This document shows, piece by piece, positions 54,050 to 64,000 of a stretch of 64,000 bases of DNA; the stretch's first letter is position 1; each line of letters starts with the position of its first letter. The position numbers and the translations under genes were made by a program. The notes under the pieces were generated by a model. The model was given only the letters and a program-made list of their open reading frames with translations, searched no databases and was not told the origin of the DNA. This DNA is from Mercurialis annua (lineage: Eukaryota; Streptophyta; Magnoliopsida; Malpighiales; Euphorbiaceae): the NCBI RefSeq assembly GCF_937616625.2, contig NC_065574.1, forward strand, positions 2,046,001-2,110,000. Reading direction: 5' to 3'.

Positions 54050-54970
54050 AAACACTCTTGCTCGTATTTACAGCAAAAGTACTATATATATGGCTCTTCA
54101 TCAATGTATAACTTTTGTAATTTTAACAATTTAGTTAATTGATACAAACTGAGATTCCAATCGCGCAAATATTTTTGTTTAGCCGAATGATTATACCATA
54201 ATCTTAATCCTATTAATCTTTAATAACTTAGTGTTTATAATTTACCAGGGTGGTTCCTAAAGATTATTCCTCTTAAGGAACCTTATCTATCAATTCATAT
54301 TTACATAACATTATCCAAATTAAGAAAATCTTCGTTATTTATTCTCACGTATTTGTTTGTTCTTGTTCGAGAGGTAGGATGTATATGGAATTTGTTTGTT
54401 ATTCTCTTGAGAGCACATCTTTTAGTAGGCCGGTTGGTTCTTGTTTTCTAATCTTTACCATCATTTCTTCTCTTTTGTCGGAATAGTTTTGATTTGTTTG
54501 TTTTTGTGCAATAAAATTACATCTCTGGAATTTTGATCTGTAGCTATTATAAGAACAGTACATTCATCATAGTTGTTGAATGCCACCCCGAAACATAAAT
54601 CTGTGAACTATTGTGCATAGTGCCACGAGAGACTACAGAAAACAGAGGAATCCTCTGTTTTTATAAAGAAAAACAATGAAAATAGCAATACTATAAAGCA
54701 AACTCTATAGAAAAATAAAACAGCTGCAATGTAAAGAACAAAACAATCCAGAAGAAAAAACACAAATGATCGCACCTGCATATTTTCAGTTCAGCGAAAA
54801 AACTAAAGAATTATTGTTGCTTGCATAGAGTTGCTAATAATACTATAGTAATTGCTAGCATGTATATGTTAATAGTGGAAGACTCAAATTGAGAATGTAA
54901 ATGAGTATGTTGCAGTGATTTAATTCACAAAATGCAATAAAATTCCTCGTTTAAAAAGAAATAAATGTAA
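54050..54970. other. Intergenic stretch
   Basis: No gene. The part near 54600-54760 (CAGAAAACAGAGGAATCCTC...) recurs near 60665-60760 after another MAVR-type SAUR. Confidence 0.35.
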
Positions 54971-55052
54971 TTATTTACATCGGTTATGCCTATTCTACCA
55001 TAGCAAAATTATTTTTCTGTGGCACTACGTTAGTTCTGGCATCTCATTCTTA

Positions 55053-55314
55053 CTATCTAAACAAGCCAGAAGTGACATTAATAAAAGTCTCTTCTCTGCA
55101 GGGAATCGTCAAACTGCTCTTCTGCTTTGCTCAGTAGATCTTAAAATGCAGGCTCGTTAAGATACGACACTGGAACTACAAATCTTGTTTTCTCTGTCTC
55201 TCCAATGTAAACTGCTAGAAAACCTTTCGGAACATTCGAAGATGTTGAGTAAGCTTTATTTGTAGATCTGCGAAGAATCTGCTTTGCGAGAACAGCAGCT
55301 AGATGTCTGGCCAT
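55053..55314 (-). pseudogene. SAUR pseudogene, MARH type
   Basis: Starts normally ([40 protein letters not shown]) from ATG 55312-55314. The CAA of AFQDLL is TAA, and a 26-base deletion flanked by TTTG words removes most of FDHPMGGL and shifts the frame. The final codons and the TAG at 55053-55055 are still there. TGTAAATA (minus) is at 54972-54979. The divergent MAVR partner is absent; a U2 gene occupies that side. Confidence 0.9.
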
Positions 55315-55634
55315 GCTGATCCTTTTGATGTAACTTTGAGGATAATGTTGAGAGGTTTAATTTTGCAGTCTAAGCGAAGGGCAGTCTTGTTGTTAAGTTT
55401 GCTTTTTCTGGTTGTTTCAATATGTAAGTATATGGAAGATATGAGTTAGTGGACCCTGCTTGCTCTACTTTTTAAACAAGTGAGCAATGAAAAGAAAGTT
55501 TTGAAATATAAATATGATTTCAAATGTTAAAATCATTATTATTTTCAGTAAATAGAACATAAATTATGAACTATTTCCATATATTTGATCACTTGTATAA
55601 AAAAAGGTTCAAATTCCTTCAACTTGAATTGGTA

Positions 55635-55827
55635 GGGTGCGCCAGGCCCTTGCAGTAGTGCAACGCATGGGCGACGCTCAAGAGTCCCAATAGCAAGCTA
55701 CTGTGACGGACTCTCCCCTCGAAAAAATAAATTTAATATCGTGTGGGCCAGTGACCCACATATCAGATATTAAACTGATAAGAACAGATACTACACTTGA
55801 TCTTAGCCAAAAGGCCGAGAAAGGTAT
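55635..55827 (-). ncRNA. U2: U2 spliceosomal snRNA
   Basis: Minus-strand U2 of the same 193-bp span as the three plus-strand copies, with the 5' domain and branch-recognition GTAGTA intact. One base differs in the loop II region (GGGTCACTGGCCCAC). The ends are ATACC at 55827 and CACCC at 55635. Confidence 0.95.
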
Positions 55828-55851
55828 GCTTTGCATCTTCTCAAGTTTTTC

Positions 55852-55902
55852 ATTTTATAATACACGCCCTTCTGCTTCTTTTATCTTCTTTTCGATGTGG
55901 GA
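55852..55902 (-). promoter_or_regulatory. U2 snRNA promoter (USE + TATA)
   Basis: Minus-strand TCCCACATCG at 55893-55902 and TATAAAAT at 55852-55859; 33 bp between them and 32 bp from TATA to the U2 start, as in the other copies. Confidence 0.9.
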
Positions 55903-56448
55903 AAATAAAACATCTAACTAAACATTAACTATAATAACTTAACTTTTGCCACAACTAGCTAGCCGTTATTCCAATTAAGCAAACATCTTCATATTCTGAC
56001 TCACTTCGCCAATCTTGCATAGCCCAAAAGGCTCTTATTCCTGGAAAACAATTCCATGTTATGGGTGGGATTGTATTTAACCTCAATATTCAGTTTCTTT
56101 TTTCAGCTGTCCTTTTCCAATTCTTAGGAAATATTGTTGTTTTCCAACATGAAATTTGTATGCAGCTCAATGGACCCAGCAGAATGGAGGCCTGCAATTA
56201 CCTCTGTCTTCTGCTGTCGGTTTTTTTCGTTTCTGCGTACTTATCGTTTGAGAACTCGAATAAAAACATAGCATAAAAGTATAAGTAGAAAAAGATTAAA
56301 CTATTTGATTAGACTCTAGCTAGTTCAAGTTTCAGTTTGAGGACGAAACTGATTGTCTTACGAAAACTGCAGGGATTTAATTCACAAAATGCAATAACAT
56401 TCCTCATTTGATAAGAAAAAATGTTTCTGTATAAAAAGAACTATTTTA

Positions 56449-56456
56449 TATTTACA
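56449..56456 (-). promoter_or_regulatory. TGTAAATA element in SAUR 3' UTR
   Basis: Minus-strand TGTAAATA downstream of the SAUR at 56528-56815. Confidence 0.5.
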
Positions 56457-56527
56457 TTGACTTGTTATTTTGCTATAACAAAATTGTTTCTATGTGATAC
56501 TACATTAGTTTTGGCATCTGAATCTAA

Positions 56528-56815
56528 TTATCTATTCAAGCTAGAAGTGACATTAATGAAAGTATCTTCTCTGCAAGGGATTGTCAAACCGCCCATTGGA
56601 TGATCATAACCAAACTGTTCTTCTGCTTTGGTTAGAAGGTCTTGAAATGCAGGCTGATTAAGATAGGACACTGGAACTACAAATCTCTTTTGCTCCGTCT
56701 CTCCGACGTAAACTGCTAGGAAACCTTTTAGCACATTTGAAGATGTTGAGTGAGCTTTGTTTGCAGATCTGCGAAGAATTTGCTTGGTGAGAATAGATGC
56801 AAGATGTCTAGCCAT
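56528..56815 (-). CDS. SAUR family protein, MARH type, VLKG variant
   Basis: 95 residues from ATG 56813-56815; the frame is open 32 codons further upstream without homology. [20 protein letters not shown]; the nearly invariant proline of [12 protein letters not shown] is leucine (VLKG). The rest is normal ([44 protein letters not shown]). It is divergent from 57685-57969, with 869 bp between start codons. Confidence 0.93.
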   Translation of the reverse strand: MARHLASILTKQILRRSANKAHSTSSNVLKGFLAVYVGETEQKRFVVPVSYLNQPAFQDLLTKAEEQFGYDHPMGGLTIPCREDTFINVTSSLNR

Positions 56816-57370
56816 GCTGATTCTTTGGATGTAAAGAATGTTGAGAGGTTTAACTCTGTAGTTTAAGTGAATGGTATTGCTGTGTATGGTTGAGTTTGCT
56901 AGAGGTTTCAAAGTGTAGAGATATATATATAGATGATGAGTAAGTATATGGAAGATATGAGTGAGTGGTTCAAAACGAATTGGTTAGGACATAAGCCATT
57001 TAAGGGTCATGTGGCATTGTCTGCTGGTTATAATACCTCCATGACCTACATTTATGTCTATTAAACAAATTGAAGGGCAGCAAAAGATTTGAAATGATAC
57101 CATAGCTGATCTTGATATTGAACATGGTGGAGACAATTAATCCCTTGGTGGTCAATTTGACAATTGTCTAAAATCGTCTGTGTAATGTAAAGTTTGTATG
57201 TCCATTCATGTCCCATTTGTATTAGCTAGCACCACCTCAAATATCATATGAATCCTTAACAGCCTTACATTTCTTCAGCTTTTGGAAGTCACATGGCTTT
57301 GTCTCGTTGATTTTACACAGCAGATAACACGAGCTATGTCCCTAATCCAATACTTATCTACTTAATTACT

Positions 57371-57376
57371 TGTCTC
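57371..57376 (+). promoter_or_regulatory. Auxin-response core TGTCTC
   Basis: TGTCTC in the context ATTACT-TGTCTC-ATGGATCGA in the shared promoter of the pair 56528/57685. Another TGTCTC lies near 57300. Confidence 0.45.
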
Positions 57377-57684
57377 ATGGATCGACCTACCTAATCCAAT
57401 TAATCTCTCGCTTATATGCTTTACATCAGCAGCGATTGTCCAGCTGTCCTTTTCCAATCTGTAAGTTGCCTTCTAACATGAATTTTGTAATTACCCCATT
57501 TTGTTGATTAGTTAGAAGACAATGCATGTGATACCATCTCCTTCATTAATTTCATTATCTCTATATATTATCTCCAAACACTCTTCTTCTCAAACCAACA
57601 ATTTTACATTCTCTTCAAACATTATCCTTTACAAGAAAAATTTCAATTCCCTCAAACATATTTTAATTGTTCATCCGAGAAACA

Positions 57685-57969
57685 ATGGCAGTAAGATTTC
57701 CTAGTGTTCTTCGAGCTTCTTTCTTGTCTGCAAAGAAATCTACTTCAAGATCTTTAGATGTGCCAAGAGGTTTCTTGGCAGTATACGTTGGCGGGATGGA
57801 GAAGAAGCGGTTCTTGGTTCCAGTATCGTACTTGAGCCAGCCTTCATTCCAAGGTTTGCTAAATATAGCAGAAGAAGAATTCGGATTTGATCATCCGATG
57901 GGTGGTTTGACGATTCCTTGCACAGAAGAGGATTTCATTGATGTCACTTCCAACTTGAGCAGAGTTTGA
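57685..57969 (+). CDS. SAUR family protein, MAVR type, diverged
   Basis: 94 residues from the subtype's usual ATG (57685); an ATG 18 bp upstream (57667) is in frame but lies in the conserved leader. Several conserved core positions are changed: YVGGMEKKR (E to G), [17 protein letters not shown] (N to S, D to G, K to I), ending SRV. The frame is open, yet the cluster of changes suggests relaxed constraint. TGTAAATA at 58042-58049. Confidence 0.9.
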   Translation: MAVRFPSVLRASFLSAKKSTSRSLDVPRGFLAVYVGGMEKKRFLVPVSYLSQPSFQGLLNIAEEEFGFDHPMGGLTIPCTEEDFIDVTSNLSRV

Positions 57970-58386
57970 ATTAGTGAATATAGAGCTTTACACTAACAGC
58001 ACAAACAGTTTTGCACCATAGGACTTTCATATACAGAAGAATGTAAATATATTATTTCAAACACTCTTGCTCATATTGTAACACGGGAATTTTATAAAAG
58101 AACTACTTTTACCTCAAAAAGGACTATATGGCTCTTCATCAATGTATCACTTTTGGAATATTTTCTAATCTTATCATCTTTTAGCAGCCAACTTAGTTCA
58201 AGCAGAAAGTTTAAGCAATGATTGTTCTTGTTTAACTCTTCACTCATTTTCCTCTCATTTTTCTGCATATTTTTGTTTTGTTGGCTTCTGTGCAAGATAT
58301 TAAATCTCTGAATCTAGTTAACTGTTAGATGTAGTTATTATTACAACAGTAAATTCACCATATACCGGTTAAATGCCACCCGAAAA

Positions 58387-58416
58387 GATGTCACTTCATC
58401 CTTGAGTAGATCATAA
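58387..58416 (+). pseudogene. Possible SAUR 3'-end relic
   Basis: A 30-bp piece reads DVTSSLSRS-stop, like the last codons of a SAUR gene. Too short to be certain. Confidence 0.35.
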
Positions 58417-58419
58417 GAA

Positions 58420-58930
58420 AGACTGTGTGATAATTGATACACATTACCCTTTACAGGACAGTGAAATATGTTGCATGAGACTTGCAAGCTGCAACCCATA
58501 TAGCACAAAAATGAAACAAAACATAAAACCATAAAATTAATATTTTGCTATAAGAATACTTTATAAATATATAGAGTTTTGATTTTCAGAAATGTTTCTA
58601 GCAACATAAATGAATTTTAAAAATATAGAACTTTATAAGTTTTTATCCAACATAGCTTGTAACCCATGTAGTGTTAAGAAGCATAAGATTGTTACTAGAT
58701 CAAGTGCGAAATCTAAGTATGTGACCTCCTAAGCGAAACTTGTTGAAGAGATTGGTTCAATTTCTGATGCATTTAACATTAATTATTTACACTAAAGCAA
58801 CGCTGAACCATGTTGTTTATTATATCTAACTTAGTTTTTATTTGAGCATTAAAGATAAAGAATTCCCAACATGCAATAAAAAAATTCATTTGAAAAGAAA
58901 AAATGTTATACAGTTTAAAAAGAAGTGTTT
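58420..58930. other. SAUR-flanking intergenic stretch
   Basis: No gene; 58570-58670 corresponds to the flank at 22360-22470. Confidence 0.35.
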
Positions 58931-59007
58931 ATTGTATACATTGATTTGGCCTATTGTGCCATGACAAAATTGTTTTCTGTGACACTACATTAGTTTTTGC
59001 ATCTGAC

Positions 59008-59295
59008 CTATCTACACAAGCTAGAAGTGACATTAATGAAAGTCTCTTCTCTGCAAGGAATTGTCAAGCCGCCCATTGGATGATCGAAACCAAACTGCTC
59101 TTCTGCTTTGCTTAATAAATCTTGAAATGCAGGTTCGTTAAGGTAGGCCACTGGAACTACGAATCTCTTTTTACCCGTCTCTCCAATGTAAACTGCTAGG
59201 AAACCTTTCGGCACATTTGACGATCTTGAGTAAGTTTTATCAGTAGATCTGCGAAGAATTTGCTTGGCGAAAACAGCAGCAAGATGTCTGGCCAT
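59008..59295 (-). CDS. SAUR family protein, MARH type
   Basis: 95 residues: [20 protein letters not shown], core [57 protein letters not shown]. Its 3' flank has TGTATACA rather than TGTAAATA at the expected place. It is divergent from 60057-60341 with 761 bp between start codons. Confidence 0.95.
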   Translation of the reverse strand: MARHLAAVFAKQILRRSTDKTYSRSSNVPKGFLAVYIGETGKKRFVVPVAYLNEPAFQDLLSKAEEQFGFDHPMGGLTIPCREETFINVTSSLCR

Positions 59296-60056
59296 GGCGA
59301 TTCTTTGGATGTAACTTTGCGGATAATGTTGAGAGGTTTAACTATGTAGTTTAAGATAATGGTATAGCTGTGTACGGTAGCTTTTGCCAGATCTTTCTAA
59401 GTGATGAGATATATATAGATGATGAGTATATGGAAGGTTTAAGTGAGTGGTTAAAAACAATTTGGTTAGGACATAAGTATTTAAGGGTCATGTGGCATTG
59501 CCTTCTAACTTATCAGCAAACATGATATTATGTCTACTGCTTACAATACCTTCAAGCCCTACCACTAATTCTATAAACAAATTGAAGGCCAGCAAAATAT
59601 TTGAAATGATATAAGAACACTGTTGAGACAATTAGTTCAAGGGTTAGACTCAAAATGAAAGTAAACATGGTGTGTCCATTTATGTTCCACTTGAGTTAAG
59701 CCAGCAGCAGCTTAACAAACCACTCGTATACTTTCCTCACAATTAAGTATGTCATAAATCCAATCTATGGCTTATATTTATAGCTTTAACATCTATATCA
59801 GCACCTATTTTCTAGCTGTCCTTTTGCAAATTTTCAGTTGCTCTTCAACATGAAATTTATGTATACCCCATTTTGTTGATTAGTTAGAAGACAATGCATG
59901 TGATACCATCTCATTCACTAATTTCACTATCTCTATATATTATCTCCAAATACCCTTATGCTCAAACCAACAATTTTACTCTCTTCAAACGCTATCCTCT
60001 GCAAGAAAAACATTTAATTTCCTCCAACAGATTTATAAAAATTCATCCAAGAAACA

Positions 60057-60341
60057 ATGGCAGTGCGATTTCCTAGTGTTCTCCGTGCTTCTTTCTTCTC
60101 TGCAAAGAAATCCACTTCAAGATCTTTAGATGTGCCGAGAGGTTTCTTAGCAGTGTACGTTGGTGAGATAGAGAAGAAGCGGTTCTTGGTTCCAGTATCG
60201 TACTTGAACCAGCCTTTGTTCCAAGATTTGCTCAATAAAGCTGAAGAAGAATTCGGGTTTGATCATCCGATGGGTGGTTTGACGATTCCTTGCACAGAAG
60301 AGAGTTTCATTGATGCCACTTCCAACTTGAGCAGGGCATAA
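60057..60341 (+). CDS. SAUR family protein, MAVR type
   Basis: 94 residues: [20 protein letters not shown], core [59 protein letters not shown]. All core positions are canonical. A TATA region lies near 59932-59945, and TGTAAATA follows at 60411-60418. Last gene of the SAUR array in this window. Confidence 0.95.
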   Translation: MAVRFPSVLRASFFSAKKSTSRSLDVPRGFLAVYVGEIEKKRFLVPVSYLNQPLFQDLLNKAEEEFGFDHPMGGLTIPCTEESFIDATSNLSRA

Positions 60342-60419
60342 ATAAGGCAATATATATAGTTCTACACTAACAACACAAACAATTTTGTACTATAGGAATT
60401 TCATATTCAATGTAAATAT

Positions 60420-62090
60420 ATAGTTTTGAACTATTATGTTGCGGAAAGATAATATGAGAATGATAACTTTGAATCTCTAACGATATTTGTTCAAATATGA
60501 AATGACAAACCAAATATTTTTCTTCTCATTTTGCTCCTTAGTCTTATTTTGTTTGTTCCTGTTTAATAATTATCTCTGGATCTACTTAATAGTAAATTAT
60601 AAGTAAAGTAAATTCATCATAGTCTTAAAAACACCTGAAAAGACAAATATATGAACTATTTTGCATGGTGCCAACAGTGACCCCAGAAAACAGAGCAATC
60701 CTCTGTCTTTCTAAGAAAAGCAATGAAAGTAACGGACGGTATAGCAAACTAGAAACAGAAAAACAAAAGACCTGTAATGGTTTTGATAACAGAAAGCTAA
60801 AATTGAAAAAATTAGATTCATGTCATAAATCTAATCTGCATAGCAGTCACTATGGTTTAATAGACAATTGTTGACTGCAGTTGTAAAATGATCTCCTTGA
60901 AGACTAGTAAGAATCATGTCATAAAACTGCAGGCTTAAACATGAAAGCGCATGTATACACAGGGTGATTCGAAAAGAAGGCAGAGTGAACCCTCATATCA
61001 AGTTACCACTTTCTGGAAAATCAAAGCCACTCCATATAATCGCAAAAGCTTCATATTTTTTGGCAGTTAAAAGACTATCATCAGAAAACCCTCTCCTGTG
61101 TGCTACTCAGACTGTTCCAACCTATGTTGCACGTTAATTTGTCAAGTTCTACGTTTCGGTATTTCCTTTATGTTTCCAGCACTTCTGAAACTTCAAAAAT
61201 TTAAATTTACAATCTATTCTTGTAAAAAACATAATTTTGATGTTTCCCGTTCTAACATTTCCTTGCTACATATGTTCCAACCAAATCAATGTTTTATTAT
61301 CATGGCCAATTTACTTATCGACACAAGTGAAAAATACGTCAAGGCAACACTCCATCTAGAGAAACATATTCAGACGAGCCTTGTGCTTTCAGATTATAAA
61401 CCACAGCTCTAGAATTTTAGACTGAAGACAATTAACATACATATTTAAGTTAAGAGGTTAATCTTCAAAGTCCTAGATAAAGAAGTTCTGATCCACTCAG
61501 ACACTCTGGTGGTCCATGCAGAGTCTCCTTGTAAATCTACTTCCCCCATTTGGAACAAAACGAAACACGACAGCCACTCAAACGATGTGTTAAACATAGT
61601 AACTTAAAAAACCAGATAACTGTAGATATGCAGTTACATGTTCACAACAAGAATTGCATTTTAAGAAGCCCTGAACTCCCTCGGAAGTAATTCCTCATGT
61701 CTAATAAACTAGAGAGCCCCATAAGTTTTGTTTTCCCAGAATTTTTAATGTACCTTTAAATTAGCTTGAGTACAGCATTTGACACCGAATGGAGGAACAA
61801 TTGTGTTTTGAAATAATAAGTAAATATAACTAAATATTCAATTAACAACTACTCAATGTCAACATAGAACTTAAAGCAAAATTAGCCAGAAATGACAAGA
61901 AATGCAAAAAATCAAAATTTCACCAAAAGAAGTAAAGAAACACAAAGTCACTTAATGAAACAAGAAATATTATTGTCGTCTCAAAACTGCTAAAAGGAAT
62001 AATTACGTTTCATTTACACCAACCAATAAAAAAATCCATCTTTTTCTACTAATAAAGAATAAACTAGATCAAAATTAGCTTCTAGGATTA
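60420..62090. other. Intergenic stretch
   Basis: 1.7 kb without a recognisable gene. A 104-codon open frame at 61098-61412 shows no domain or homologous copy. 60660-60780 is shared flank with 54600-54760. Confidence 0.35.
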
Positions 62091-62092
62091 CC

Positions 62093-62986
62093 TCATTCAT
62101 GAGAACTATAACCATTAACACCATTTTCTACTCTAGCTAACTTCTCCTTACTCCCATTCTCCTCTTCTCGAATCTCGTCCTCGTCGGAATCCAAACTGAA
62201 GTGCCCGTTATTCTCCATCTGCAGCATCTCCGCCCCAAGAGGCCTATACCGCACACTATCATCGCCATCGCCATTCTTATTACCGACAATGGAGTAAGCA
62301 ACCATAACAAGAACCACAAGCAAAGCAAGATGACAATTAAACTGAAGAGTAGCAATCCCTCTAGCCCTATGATACTCAGGATGCCCCTTACACTTCACAG
62401 TATAATCCCCTCTACTTTTTTCATGCAAAGCACAGCCATGAACAATCATATCACTATAAAAAGAAATCCCCATTTGAACAAACCAAGTCCCTTGCAAAAC
62501 CAACCCAATCCCACGTGCCATTCTTGCATTATCAGATGAACTTTTCAACTCAAGAACTGTGGAGACCACACAGATTGAAATGGGTACAAGAATGAGATCA
62601 AAGTACCTGTTTTCAATCCCACTGGTGTCCTTTCTTTGCAAATAATATAGCAAAAACTCTTCTATAAAAGCAAATAACAGAACCAATTCAAGAATTGAGT
62701 TGGGGAAATGAACTGACCCTGAAAAAGCTGAGGCTAGAGATAAAACTGAGTAGAGTAAAAAAAGTGCGGCAATGGCAAGAATTTGCAACTGTAAAGCAGA
62801 CCCAATTGGATCTTTTGAGTTAATTGAGCTGAAAAGTGAGATTAAAGAGTCAATAATGAAGAGAATTGAGAAAAAAGAAGTACCCATGTAGAGTAAGGAC
62901 TGGTTCTTTTTTGGGTTCTTTAAAAATTCGTGTGCACCGATCAGAATAAAACCGGCGCCGGCGAGTGTGAGAGTGAACAGACCCAT
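62093..62986 (-). CDS. DUF716 / TMEM45-type membrane protein
   Basis: 297 residues, single exon, intact. The sequence has about seven hydrophobic segments (for example LFTLTLAGAGFILIGAHEFL at the N-terminus, SFFSILFIIDSLISLF, LQILAIAALFLLYSVLSLAS, LVLLFAFIEEFLLYYL, LILVPISICVVSTVLEL, IGLVLQGTWFVQMGISFY, ALLVVLVMVAYSIV) and a polar, acidic cytosolic-type tail (SLDSDEDEIREEENGSKEK). The pattern FIEEFLLYYLQRKDTSGIEN and LVLQGTWFVQMG match the plant DUF716 family; the biochemical role is unknown, although some members have been linked to defence responses. It is unrelated to the SAUR array and marks its right border. Confidence 0.92.
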   Translation of the reverse strand: MGLFTLTLAGAGFILIGAHEFLKNPKKNQSLLYMGTSFFSILFIIDSLISLFSSINSKDPIGSALQLQILAIAALFLLYSVLSLASAFSGSVHFPNSILELVLLFAFIEEFLLYYLQRKDTSGIENRYFDLILVPISICVVSTVLELKSSSDNARMARGIGLVLQGTWFVQMGISFYSDMIVHGCALHEKSRGDYTVKCKGHPEYHRARGIATLQFNCHLALLVVLVMVAYSIVGNKNGDGDDSVRYRPLGAEMLQMENNGHFSLDSDEDEIREEENGSKEKLARVENGVNGYSSHE

Positions 62987-62989
62987 TTT

Positions 62990-64000
62990 TTGACTGGTTT
63001 TTTTGAGATCAAATGTGGGAATTCATTGATTTGGAGAACTGGGTTTTGGTGGTAATGATGAATTCGTTAGAAAGGTCAGAGCTTTTTTGATCGATTGATT
63101 GTTGGTTTGGATTGACTTTTTTGTTTTGTTCTGATTCTATTATGCAGTGTAGACAGTTGAGCATTATTACGATGCTTCGTATGCTTCTTCCAAGCTGGTT
63201 GGCGATGACTTGTCAAATATTCGACCTGACCGATGCTTAACGGTTCGGTTGGTTTTGTCTTGATTTGCTGATCAGCTGTTTGGCCAGCCTGCCTAACTCA
63301 TCGTATTGGAATACTATTTAGCCCAATATGCTTCATTTTTCGTTTTTGTTTACATTTTTGTAGACCTTTTTATGGGCCTGTATCCCGCCAGCAATGTCCA
63401 GGCCCATCCCTTTAGAACCGGACTTACATACTAATTTTGTGATATGAGTCCACCCAAAACCCGAATATACAAAAATCTTACTATTTTATGAGCAAGCTCA
63501 GACTTTCATTTTTTTCAGTTATTCATATAAACTCAAAACGTCCGCGCGAGATTATATTTATGAGTATAAGATTCGAGTTTAAGTATAAAATATGAAATTC
63601 GGACCGAGCTTGAATTCACATAAAAATTAATAAAGTGGCCGAACCCGGCCCATACTCATGGCTACATTTTGATAATGTTGTCACTTCATTAGCGATAACA
63701 TACCATAAGACAAAACAATTTCAATCAATTTAAATCTCAGCCACAAGTCAGCCCACAAATTCATACAGCTATCCCGACTCATAAATTTCAGATTGCAAAT
63801 TTTGGATCATAGAGCCCATACAGCAGAGTACAGCTCACAAAGTCCAAAGGCTTAAATAAAATAACAACTAGAGTTGTAGAAGCATTGGCAGTTCAAACAT
63901 TGACGGAGAATGTGTATTTTTAGAGGAATTGATAAAGGAGGTGTTGCTCACAGTCTATAATCATCTACTATTTAGAAATAGATTGACAAATTTTTATTAA
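62990..64000. other. Upstream region of the DUF716 gene and intergenic DNA
   Basis: 62990-63180 is the likely promoter and leader of the DUF716 gene. Beyond that nothing coding or structured was recognised. Confidence 0.3.

Noticed and set aside
61098..61412. 104-codon open frame
   Set aside because: Composition and lack of any motif give no support for a gene; it may be chance.
62201..62539. Plus-strand 112-codon open frame
   Set aside because: Antisense of the DUF716 gene.
1..64000. CRISPR arrays, operons or ribosome-binding sites
   Set aside because: None seen; spliced genes, snRNA promoters and plant retrotransposons show this is plant nuclear DNA.

Overview
The window is nuclear DNA from a flowering plant, most likely a eudicot. 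It is AT-rich and has spliced genes with GT/AG introns, plant-type U2 snRNA promoters, Ty1-copia retrotransposons and a large cluster of SAUR genes (small auxin-up RNA). No assembly or species name can be read from the sequence itself.

Layout. (1) 0.5-1.0 kb: two broken SAUR genes lying back to back. (2) 1.9-10.9 kb: a six-exon cyclin-like gene whose second exon is split by a 5.5 kb Copia element with matching LTRs (2969-8483), followed by a stand-alone Copia-gag-like ORF. (3) 11-35 kb: the main SAUR array, mostly divergent head-to-head pairs, with three U2 snRNA genes, a Helitron-like element (20.6-22.2 kb), a TIR element (25.2-26.0 kb) and a second Copia element (26.4-31.4 kb) sitting in the 3' UTR of a SAUR gene. 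(4) 35-39 kb: a broken PPR gene, a MITE-like element, a PLATZ zinc-binding gene without a visible start codon, and a partial copy of the PPR 5' end. (5) 39.5-51 kb: an inverted copy of the cyclin / gag-like / SAUR block with an intact cyclin-like gene, a decayed ASG1-like gene, another gag-like ORF, and two tandem two-exon chimeric genes that join a cyclin-type first exon to a glutamine-rich exon. (6) 51.3-52.5 kb: a TIR element with GC-rich content. (7) 52.7-60.4 kb: three more SAUR pairs, a SAUR pseudogene and a fourth U2 gene. (8) 62.1-63.0 kb: an intact DUF716/TMEM45-type membrane protein gene.

Counts: 18 SAUR genes with open frames, 6 recognisable SAUR pseudogenes and several shorter relics; 4 U2 snRNA genes; 2 near-complete Copia elements; 1 Helitron-like element; 3 TIR/MITE-like elements.

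How it fits together. The region grew by repeated, often inverted, segmental duplication. Two SAUR subtypes (proteins beginning MARH/MARY or MAVR) were copied mainly as divergent pairs, and U2 genes travelled with them. The cyclin block exists as one inverted pair plus derived copies that became the chimeric genes. SAUR proteins in general inhibit PP2C.D phosphatases and so promote proton-pump activity and cell expansion. The copies here probably differ by promoter and 3' UTR more than by protein. The least expected features are the chimeric cyclin-exon genes, the retained gag-like ORFs, the conserved TGTAAATA element in SAUR 3' UTRs, and the two Copia insertions caught inside a coding exon and a 3' UTR.
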